Assembly: GCF_027595985.1 (NCBI RefSeq)
Contig: NC_073305.1
Coordinates: 84,436,126 to 84,500,125, forward strand
Length of the DNA stretch: 64,000 nt
Direction of reading: 5' to 3'
Origin: Sorex araneus
Lineage: Eukaryota; Chordata; Mammalia; Eulipotyphla; Soricidae
How positions within the stretch are numbered: the first letter of the stretch is position 1; each line of letters starts with the position of its first letter. The translations under genes were made by a program, and so were the position numbers. Below the pieces are notes generated by a model. That model was not told the origin of the DNA, ran no database searches, and was given only the letters and a program-made list of their open reading frames with translations. Positions 56,661-64,000 of this stretch are shown in pieces.

Positions 56661-57244
56661 GGTATGCCCATCTTAAAATATATCTTTCAGGTTTTCCTTC
56701 ATTTACATCTATTAATCTTCTGACCAGGTAAATACCCATTTCTACTAATCTTTGGACTTCACAGTATATTCGACTTCTGTTGAAACAGTTCAACATTAAA
56801 TTAAAACAAAATTTAAAATACAAAAAACATCTTTGAAAAAATGCTAAAATATGTTAGAGATAGTACCCATCAAATCCTCAGGCTCACAACACACAATATG
56901 ACAGACAAAACATTATCAGTACATATTTTAAAAGATATTCATATTTTCAAATTCAGATTAACCTTTTCTGGGAAACAGAAGTGAATAACAACATAAACAA
57001 TTACTTCAAGAACTAAGAAAAACAGGCCCAACTATCTGAAATGATGATTATTAGCTTCTTTGTGTAAATGCCCACAAGCAACCCTATTTATACTATTCCA
57101 CACAGTGCAAGGGAACATAATGGTGGACAGAAATGATCTGCCTGTCAACGAAAATATGACATACTTTTGACTCTTGTTACAATCTGTATCTGATAGTGAA
57201 CAGTTTCCATGGAGTCTCAAGGAAGGTCATGACAATCCTTACTC
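56661..57244. other. Unassigned sequence
   Basis: On the minus strand a TATA-like AGTATAAATAGGG occurs near 57095. No exon was recognised around it. Confidence 0.35.
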
Positions 57245-57262
57245 AAGAATTGAATCTGGATA

Positions 57263-59056
57263 GCTATTAGACAAGAAAAAGAGATTAAGGGCATCCAGAT
57301 AGGAAGGGAAGAAATCAAACTCTCACTATTTGCAGACGACATGATACTATATCTAGAGAAGCCTAAAACCTCTACTAAGAAACTCTTAGAAACAATAGAC
57401 TTATACAGTAAAGTTGCAGGCTACAAAATCAATACCCAAAAATCCATGGCCTTCATATATGCAAACAATGAGGCAGAGGAAAGGGACATGAAAAAAGCAA
57501 TCCCATTCACAATCGTGCCCCAGAAAATCAGGTACCTCGGAATCAGCTTAACCAAGGAAGTAAAAGACCTTTACAAAGAAAACTACATAACGCTACTCCA
57601 TGAAATCAAAGAGGACATGAGGAAATGGAAACATATACCCTGCTCGTGGATAGGGAGAATCAATGTTGTCAAAATGGCAATACTCCCTAAAGCATTATAC
57701 AGATTCAATGCGATCCCTATAAGTATACCCATGACATTCTTCAAAGAAATGGATCAAGCAATCCTAAAATTCATATGGAATAACAAACGTCCAAGGATAG
57801 CTAAAACAATTCTTGGGAAAAAGATGATGGGAGGCATCACCATCCCCAACCTCAAACTTTACTACAAAGCAGTAACAATTAAAACAGCATGGTACTGGAA
57901 CAAAGGCAGAGCCGTAGACCAATGGAACAGGGTGGAATATCCCTACACACAACCCCAAATGTATGACCATCTAATCTTTGATAAGGGAGCAAGAGATGTG
58001 AAGTGGAGCAAGGAAAGCCTCTTTAACAAATGGTGCTGGCACAACTGGACAACCACATGCAAAAAAATGGGTTTAGACCTTGACCTGACACCATGCACAA
58101 AAGTCAGATCAAAATGGATTAAAGACCTCAACATTAGACCACAAACCATAAGGTACATTGAAGACAAGGTCGGCGAAACCCTCCACGATATTGAAGATAA
58201 AGGTATCTTCAAAGGTGACACGGAACTAAGCAATCTAGTAAAAACAGAGATCAACAAATGGGACTACATTAAACTAAAAAGCTTCTGCACCGCAAGAGAT
58301 ACAGTGACCAGAATACAAAGACTATCCACAGAATGGGAAAGGATATTTACACAATACCCATCAGATAAGGGGTTGATATCAATGGTATATAAAGCACTGG
58401 TTGAACTCTACAAGAAGAAAACATCCAACCCCATCAAAAAATGGGGCGAAGAAATGAACAGAAACTTTACCAAGGAAGAAATACGAATGGCCAAAAGGCA
58501 CATGAAAAAGTGCTCTGCATCACTAATCATCAGAGAGATGCAGATCAAAACAACTTTGAGATACCACCTCACACCACAGAGACTAGCACACATCCAAAAG
58601 AACAAAAGCAACCGCTGTTGGAGAGGATGTGGGGAGAAAGGGACCCTTCTTCACTGCTGGTGGGAATGCCGACTGGTTCAGCCCTTCTGGAAAACAATTT
58701 GGACGACTCTCAAAAAATTAGATATTGAATTCCCATTTGACCCAGCAATACCACTGCTGGGAATATATCCCAGAGAGGCAAAAAAGTACAATCGAAACAA
58801 CATCTGCACATGTATGTTCATCGCAGCACTGTTTACAATAGCCAGAATCTGGAAAAAACCCGAATGCCCCAGAACGGATGACTGGTTGAGGAAACTTTGG
58901 TACATCTATACAATGGAATACTATGCAGCTGTTAGAAAAAAGGAGGTCAAGAATTTTGTAGTCAAGTGGATGGGCATGAAAAGTTTCATGCTGAGTGAAA
59001 TGAGTCAGAAAGAGAGAGACAGACATAGAAAGATTGCACTCATCTATGGTATATAG
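57263..59056 (+). CDS. L1 ORF2 C-terminal half, uninterrupted
   Basis: The frame is open from the truncation point at 57263 to the stop at 59056, about 597 codons; the first ATG is at 57341. The reverse transcriptase active-site motif FADD lies at 57329-57340. After the thumb and linker regions comes the Cys-rich knuckle C-x3-C-x7-H-x4-C (CWRGCGEKG..., from 58616), and the end is IALIYGI. The endonuclease and the N-terminal half of the RT are missing, so it cannot act on its own. The lack of stops over 1.8 kb suggests recent insertion. Compare the broken copies at 34738 and 43047. Confidence 0.95.
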   Translation, partial: AIRQEKEIKGIQIGREEIKLSLFADDMILYLEKPKTSTKKLLETIDLYSKVAGYKINTQKSMAFIYANNEAEERDMKKAIPFTIVPQKIRYLGISLTKEVKDLYKENYITLLHEIKEDMRKWKHIPCSWIGRINVVKMAILPKALYRFNAIPISIPMTFFKEMDQAILKFIWNNKRPRIAKTILGKKMMGGITIPNLKLYYKAVTIKTAWYWNKGRAVDQWNRVEYPYTQPQMYDHLIFDKGARDVKWSKESLFNKWCWHNWTTTCKKMGLDLDLTPCTKVRSKWIKDLNIRPQTIRYIEDKVGETLHDIEDKGIFKGDTELSNLVKTEINKWDYIKLKSFCTARDTVTRIQRLSTEWERIFTQYPSDKGLISMVYKALVELYKKKTSNPIKKWGEEMNRNFTKEEIRMAKRHMKKCSASLIIREMQIKTTLRYHLTPQRLAHIQKNKSNRCWRGCGEKGTLLHCWWECRLVQPFWKTIWTTLKKLDIEFPFDPAIPLLGIYPREAKKYNRNNICTCMFIAALFTIARIWKKPECPRTDDWLRKLWYIYTMEYYAAVRKKEVKNFVVKWMGMKSFMLSEMSQKERDRHRKIALIYGI

Positions 59057-59324
59057 AATAACAGAGTGGGAGACTAACACTCAAGAACTGTAGAAATAAG
59101 TACCAGGAGGTTGACTCCATGGCTTCGAGGCTGGCCTCACGTTCCGGGGAAAGGTCAACTCAGAGAAGCGATCACCAACTACATTGTAGTCGAAGGCCAT
59201 GTGGGGGAAGGGAGTTGCGGGCTGAATGAGGGCTAGAGACTGAGCACAGCGGCCACTCAACACCTTTATTGCAAACCACAACAGCTAATTAGAGAGAGAA
59301 AACAGAAGGGAATGCCTTGCCACA

Positions 59325-59375
59325 GTGGCAGGGTGGGGTGGGGGGGAGATGGGATTGGGGAGGGTGGGAGGGACA
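59325..59375 (+). repeat. G-rich tract in L1 3' UTR
   Basis: GGGTGGGGTGGGGGGGAG followed by GGGATTGGGGAGGGTGGGAG. Same relative position as the tracts at 38614 and 44050. Confidence 0.85.
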
Positions 59376-59614
59376 CTGGGTTTACGGGTGGTGGAGAATG
59401 GGCACTGGTGAAGGGATGGGTTCCAAACTTTGTATGAGGGAAGTATAAGCACAAAAGTGTATAAATCTGTAACTGTACCCTCACGGTGATTCTCTAATTA
59501 AAAATAAATAAATTAAAAAAAAATATGTAAAGACCTTAAAATATTATATGGCTCCAACTATTAATAAGTAAGCAAAAATATATAAAAAGAGGAAGGATGT
59601 AAAAAATAAAAGAA

Positions 59615-59768
59615 GGATGGAGCCACAATACAGTAAGCCAGTTGTTGTCTGCCATGAGACCAACCCAGGTTCCATTCCCAGAACACTGTATGTTCCCCTG
59701 AGACCCCCAGGAGTGATCTCTGAGCAGAGCCAGGATTAAGCACTGAGCACAGCTAGGTGTGGCCAAAA
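59615..59768 (+). mobile_element. SOR-related SINE, old, within the transduced segment
   Basis: Sense. GATGGAGCCACAATACAGTA, GGTTCCATTCCCAG, TCCCCTGAGACCCCC and AGCTAGGTGTGGCC. Confidence 0.82.
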
Positions 59769-59789
59769 ACGAAATAATAATTTTCTTTT

Positions 59790-59959
59790 AAAGGGCCCAG
59801 AGAGAGAGCTACAGGGATTAAGGCATTCGCCTTACTTGAGACCAGCCATGGTTCACTTCCTGGCACCATGCAGTCCCACAACACTTCCAGGAGTGACCCC
59901 TAATCACAGAGCCATTAACAAAAACTAAGCACAGCTGGGTATGACCCACTCTCCCCCCT
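59790..59959 (+). mobile_element. SOR-related SINE, old, end of the transduced segment
   Basis: Sense. GGGCCCAGAGAGAGAGCTAC, GCCTTACTTGAGACCAGCC, CCAGGAGTGACCCC and GCTGGGTATGACCC, ending at the poly(A) run. Its divergence contrasts with the long pure A run, which supports the A run being newer than the SINE. Confidence 0.82.
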
Positions 59960-60144
59960 AAAAAAAAAAAAAAAAAAAAAAAGAATTGAATCTGGAATAA
60001 ATTGGTTATTTTCCATCAAACAATAATGTAGAATCAGATGTACTGATGTTTGTTTGCCTCTAAGAACCCTAGCATACTGAAAATCAAAGTACAATACCAA
60101 CAAACATGATTAAGCTTGGAAAGAAGAAAACCAAGCTTTAAGAA

Positions 60145-60214
60145 AGATTCATAGCTAGAGAGATAATACAGTGGCTAAGGTACTCTCTTTCACCAATCCC
60201 TAGCAAGGCATATG
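60145..60214 (+). mobile_element. SINE head remnant
   Basis: Sense. AGCTAGAGAGATAATACAGT and GGCATATGGTCCTG, cut by the LTR-like block. Confidence 0.6.
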
Positions 60215-60890
60215 GTCCTGTGATGTAGGCAGGCAGACAGACAAAGAAGGTCCCCTCCCAAGGCAATGGCGGTAAATTTCCTGGGAAGTAATAGCCCTAG
60301 AGTTGGGAAAGCCAACCTTGCAGATGACAGGAACTAAGGCCTGATAAGATGCTAACCTATCACCAGCCACAGACCCAGAGAAGCTCCAGCAGAAACAAAA
60401 GACCAGGAAAGGCATTTCAAAGAAGACCATCATCACTCCCAACCCTAACCCCCCTTGACCACCCCCTTAACAAAGGACTTTTACCTAGGTAGAAGCCCCA
60501 CATGGGAGCATAAAAATCACCTTGAACAAAGGGAGGGCTTGAATGTGCTGCCTGAGCCCATGTGCTGCTTGTGCTCGTGTAGCTGAGCACATGTGGTGCT
60601 GGAGCACATGTGTCTCCCACATCTCCCCTCTTGAGACGTGTGCTTTCATGCTTTCATGTCTAATGCTGGGGGTGAGGGGGGCGTGTAGGGTTTCTCTCTG
60701 TCCTGGGTACTCTCTTGAGCTCATTACTCTCCACTCTCTCCCACGTTCTCTTCATCCTCCCCTTCAATACCTCCAAATAAAATCTGTTTTACTTCATTGC
60801 TGGCCACTCCTGAAATTCTTTTCTGTGAGGCAAGACAAGAACCCAAAAACCCTATGTCCCAGGTAAGAACCCGGGAACCCTGTGTCCCAG
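60215..60890 (+). repeat. Probable solo LTR
   Basis: Begins near TGATGTAGGCAGGCAG and contains a GC-rich middle. AAATAAAATCTG at 60774 is a polyadenylation signal, followed by the U5-like TGAAATTCTTTTCTGTGAGG and GAACCC motifs. Related to 12520-13110. No internal retroviral sequence adjoins it, hence solo. The exact 3' boundary is uncertain because AAGAACCC...CCCTGTGTCCCAG is partly duplicated at 60835-60890. Confidence 0.6.
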
Positions 60891-61034
60891 GTGGCAGAGG
60901 CGGATGGGCAGACATTCACCGTCTTTCTCTTCCCCACTTCACATAAGCCACCCACGGGGCCCAGCGACATCATTTGGATATATCCCTGACTGTGGAGGTA
61001 GGGGCACAGCTCTGTATGGCTCAAACACGAAAGA

Positions 61035-61290
61035 GAACAAAGAGGAAGGAAGGAAGGAGGGAAGGAAGGAAGGAAGGAAGGAAGGAAGGAAGGAAGGAAG
61101 GAAGGAAGGAAGGAAGGAAGGAAGGAAGGAAGGAAGGAAGGAAGGAAGGAAGGAGAAAGAAGGAAAGAGAAAGAAAGACAGAACAAAGAAAAAGAAGGAA
61201 AGAAAGAAAAAAGAAGAAAAGAAAGAAAAAAGAAGGTAAGAAAGGAAAGAAACAAGAAAGGAAGGAAGGAAGGAGTGGAGAGAAAAAGAG
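61035..61290. repeat. GGAA tetranucleotide microsatellite and purine tract
   Basis: Near-perfect GGAA array from about 61040 to 61155, then imperfect GAAA/GGAAA purines. Long frames on both strands (KEGR and SFLP repeats) are products of the repeat and not genes. Confidence 0.98.
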
Positions 61291-63125
61291 AGAAAGAATA
61301 ACTTAGTGGAAGGATGCAATAAGAGATCACTCCTGAAGTAATAGAGACAAAAGGTTAATTTGAAGCAAAATTAAAGTAAAACTAACTAAATAAATCTTTT
61401 TAAATATGCCTAACATTTAAAAAATAAACATAAGGCTATGAAATAAAAACAGTTGAATATGTTTCAGAAGGTACTGAATAATAAAAATAGAAAACATTCA
61501 TAAACACAGAAGCAAGATACAGTAACTCCAATGTCTTGTCCCTTGCAAAGGTGTTCTTGGACTCCCTAAAGATGTAATGGATGGAAGGTGGTATATTGGA
61601 ATTTTTTTATTGTTTGGTTACAAAAAATCATTGCCTCTTTCATGTTTGAGCCATGGTTGTTAGATACTAAACAATCTCAATTTGGGTCACCTTAATAAAG
61701 TCTTAAATCAGCCCATCTAGAAAAAAAAAAGCAATGCTTTCTGATTATATGTCAATTTCCTGAATGAATGAGATATTTCTCTTTAACTCAGACTAACATT
61801 CCTTAACCATACCAGTGCTTTGCAAAGCCTATGTTGATGTGAACTATCTTCTGAGGAGTTGGAAGGAAAGGGAAAAAGAGTAACATTTCAAGTATTTGTT
61901 TATTTCAAAAGCAAGTAAACTGGCCATGTACCTAGATCTCTAACACTGAATATCCCAATGTTCACCCATTTGCAATAGCGACAAATCTTAGCTTTCTGCC
62001 TAACTCTGATCGTCCCTCATAACCTGCAAGTTTCTCCCTGTTGACTGGACTATGAATATGCCATTTGCACAACATTTTTAGGAAAAAAAGTCATCTATTA
62101 GATAACTATCCATAGTACCATTTTCACATGAAAGAATGTATTTATTGCACTGGCTTAAACAGTCACAGAACATTTGTTCAATCATTTTATACACACAACT
62201 CCACTTAATGCGAAATAAGAAGAAAAACGTAGGTGCAGACCATTCGGGCCCTCGGGGTCTGGATTATGTGATATGTTGGAAATGATCAGCAAGCCAAGAA
62301 GCTGTCAGCACCACGATTGCTGGTGCCAAGAGAGGCCCGAGCAGACTGCTCAGTGTTGGCACTCCTACTTCCCTGACAGTGATACTGATGATGAGATGGA
62401 TACCACGGCTGTTCTGGTCCTTGTCAGAACAAGAAATTACATGTAGACCTACTTAAAGCAGACTTCAGCGTCTTCTAGGAACCAAATGTAAAAACAGTTT
62501 TCATTTGTATGAGAGAGTGGGAGAATCAGAGGCAGGCTGAAGAATTCAGCTCAGAATGGTAGACACGATGCTTTACCTTTTATGGCTGGATTTCAAACTA
62601 CGTAGATGAGTCGTGGGGATTTGAGATTCAAAAGTCTGTCTAACTCAAAATACTGTAGTTTAACTCTACCATTTTCACACTGATTCAGAGCAGTTAGAAG
62701 ATCAGATAACTTTGAAATTTATGCATCCATTCAGTGTTTATAGTCAATGAAAGGAAAGAGAAATCCAAACATTTAAGTATAATGAAGGCAGCAACCCAAT
62801 GTGTCCCAGTGTATCATGTTAGAAGTCACAAGATTCTGTATATTGTAAGTCATAGTTTAGTAATCATTTACAAAAAATATTGCCAAATGTAGATTAATCT
62901 AATGTCAACATGACTTTATGTTTAAAGCATGCCAAGGAAATATGTTGCAATTTGGTTTTCTTGTTAAGATTGTAGCTCAGAAAATAACAATTTCTACTGC
63001 TTACTTTCATGTTAGCAAAATCAATGATGGGAAATATACCCTTATATGGAAAAGTTTTAGAACATGCTAGTGCAATACTTTCATGGCCTCCTTGGACAAA
63101 ATATTGAATTATGTGTATGTATAGC
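61291..63125. other. Unassigned; small GC-rich open frame at 62219-62455
   Basis: Mostly AT-rich. A plus-strand frame (no early ATG) runs 62219 to the stop at 62453-62455 and includes CDMLEMISKPRSCQHHDCWC. I do not recognise it. No flanking splice sites were established. Could be a decayed retrocopy or chance. Confidence 0.3.
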
Positions 63126-63429
63126 TGTGGAGAGCCGTCACGGGGACCATGCTTCATGGACACCTGTTTCTTGTTAATTACACCGTGCTTCGTAGATAAC
63201 ACCTAATAAGGAATCAGGATGTCTTGTCACGCCAGGAGCTGTAACTAGTTTATCAGCTGCAGACACTTGGGCGTAAGCAGGCAGCGAGGGGTAGATAAGG
63301 AGGGAAGCTGCCTAGCTAGGTGTGGTTTCTTCTCGTTCCTCCCTCGTTCCTCTTCTTTCCCGTTTTGCTTGAGAAGGTCTCTGAATAAATCACTGCCAGA
63401 AGAATCTCCGGATTGCGTGATTTCTTACA
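63126..63429 (+). mobile_element. 5' LTR of a class II endogenous retrovirus
   Basis: About 304 bp from TGTGGAGAGCC to TTTCTTACA, with TG...CA ends. AATAAA is at 63384-63389, followed by a short U5 (CACTGCC to TTCTTACA). Size and motifs fit class II (betaretrovirus-like) elements. The 3' LTR would be outside the window, so age cannot be estimated here. Confidence 0.85.
63384..63389 (+). promoter_or_regulatory. LTR polyadenylation signal
   Basis: AATAAA about 40 bases before the LTR end, the usual R-U5 position. Confidence 0.85.
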
Positions 63430-63431
63430 GC

Positions 63432-63449
63432 TGGCGTCCCGAGGTGGGC
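63432..63449 (+). promoter_or_regulatory. Primer-binding site, lysine-tRNA-like but diverged
   Basis: TGGCGTCCCGAGGTGGGC lies two bases after the LTR. It keeps TGGCG and the GGG/CGAAC context of the Lys-1,2 type site used by betaretroviruses but differs inside. An arginine tRNA primer is a possible alternative. Confidence 0.75.
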
Positions 63450-63569
63450 CCGAACTATCAACTAAAGGTAAAATAAGCGTTCGGTGTACCCCACTCTAGA
63501 AAGTGAGCGGGAGATCAGGATTTTTTAGTGTGCTGTGGATTAGAATCCGAACAGCAATCCCCCACTAAA
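63450..63569 (+). other. ERV leader with possible splice donor
   Basis: Untranslated leader between primer-binding site and gag. AAAG|GTAAAAT at 63464-63474 could be the major splice donor. Confidence 0.5.
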
Positions 63570-64000
63570 ATGGGGCAGATTCTGGGTCTTCTCAAAATCT
63601 TTTATATTTTTTCGAGCCGGACTGAAGAGGGCAAGTCATTTATGAATTTGATTCAGTCTCTCTCCCGCAGAATAGGAGACCCGGAACTCTACATTTCCAG
63701 AGACCAACTCCGGTCCTGCCTTAAGGTAGTTTATGAGGTTAACCCATGGTTCCCAGACGAAGGAACTCTAGAAAGCAGGATTTGGAGACAAGTTAGGAAA
63801 AATGTCTATAAGGCATCTAAGAAAGGGACTGAGATCCCCGTGGAATTCTGGACTACATGGGAGATTGTTAATTCTATTCTCCTGTTTTTGAATAGTGCAA
63901 TTGATATGGAGAACATTAGGAATAATACGGCCTCAGCTCCTCCCACAACTAAGTCTTGAAAGGGTTTTAATAGTAAAAATATTTCTGAAGCTGGTGAATA
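63570..64000 (+). pseudogene. gag: ERV gag, matrix region, interrupted by TGA and cut by the window
   Basis: Start chosen at ATG 63570, which gives an N-terminal Met-Gly suitable for myristoylation. The frame is also open a little upstream, but without an ATG. Residues 1 to about 100 look like the betaretroviral matrix (p10-type) domain, which directs Gag to membranes, with conserved tryptophan-rich segments around residues 68 to 103. An in-frame TGA at 63957-63959 ends the frame after 129 codons. The same frame stays open after it to the window end, so this looks like a point change in an otherwise preserved gene. Full Gag is several hundred residues, so the copy is probably defective. Confidence 0.8.

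Larger units (their letters stand above)
57261..59980 (+). mobile_element. Young 5'-truncated L1 with probable 3' transduction
   Basis: L1 sequence from mid reverse transcriptase to the 3' UTR (57261 to about 59520), then 440 bp of non-L1 sequence containing two old SINEs. That is followed by a poly(A) run (59960-59980). The exact 16-bp repeat AAGAATTGAATCTGGA sits directly before the L1 (57245-57260) and directly after the poly(A) (59981-59996), so the whole block behaves as one insertion. Confidence 0.9.

Noticed and set aside
60794..61330. Long open frames with KEGR and SFLP repeats on both strands
   Set aside because: Direct products of the GGAA/TTCC microsatellite, which has no stop in any frame.
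1..64000. CRISPR arrays, bacterial operons or phage features
   Set aside because: SINEs, L1s, spliced exons and an ERV show this is vertebrate DNA. The only regular repeats are microsatellites and one 51-bp tandem.

Overview
This is a window of mammalian nuclear DNA, most likely from a shrew (Soricidae). It is AT-rich and dominated by retrotransposons. Dozens of copies of a tRNA-headed SINE that I recognise as the shrew SOR family are spread over both strands. There are several layers of L1 LINE debris and one young L1. Microsatellites, a U6 snRNA pseudogene, LTR-like blocks and the start of a class II (betaretrovirus-like) endogenous retrovirus at the right edge make up most of the rest. The species assignment rests on my recognition of the SINE consensus and has not been checked by a search.

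One host protein-coding gene is visible, and it is hidden because its exons are short. Six coding exons on the minus strand (24863 down to 3889) have canonical GT-AG borders and compatible phases. They encode the signal peptide, the complete CAP domain and the hinge of a cysteine-rich secretory protein. Motifs such as [12 protein letters not shown], the [11 protein letters not shown] start of coding exon 5 and [10 protein letters not shown] point to CRISP1, an epididymal and sperm protein. About 205 of the roughly 249 residues expected for CRISP1 are present. The final exon or exons (rest of the ion-channel-regulator domain, stop codon, 3' UTR) were not found and probably lie beyond position 1. 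The upstream non-coding exon or exons are not securely placed.

Layout: 1-3888 is CRISP1 intron or 3' side, filled with an L1 3' end and nested SINEs. 3889-24871 is CRISP1 exons and introns, with SINEs, a MIR and LTR-like blocks. 24872-34700 is 5' flank with old L1 and SINE remnants. 34738-39668 is a long broken L1 followed by an L1-tailed composite element. 42305-45340 is an old L1 interrupted by a SINE, a younger L1 with an exact 18-bp target-site duplication, and a U6-SINE tandem. 45655-52170 is older L1 material on both strands. 57261-59980 is a young 5'-truncated L1 whose ORF2 remains open for about 598 codons. It appears to carry a 3' transduction and has an exact 16-bp target-site duplication. 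60215-60890 is a probable solo LTR, 61035-61290 a GGAA tract, and 63126-64000 the 5' LTR, primer-binding site, leader and start of a gag gene broken by an in-frame TGA.

Apart from CRISP1 there is no evidence for a functional host gene. Most other open frames are SINE, L1 or microsatellite translations. The most unusual observations are the probable L1 3' transduction, the U6-SOR tandem that may be one chimeric retroposition, and composite elements that share L1-like 3' tails but have non-L1 bodies.
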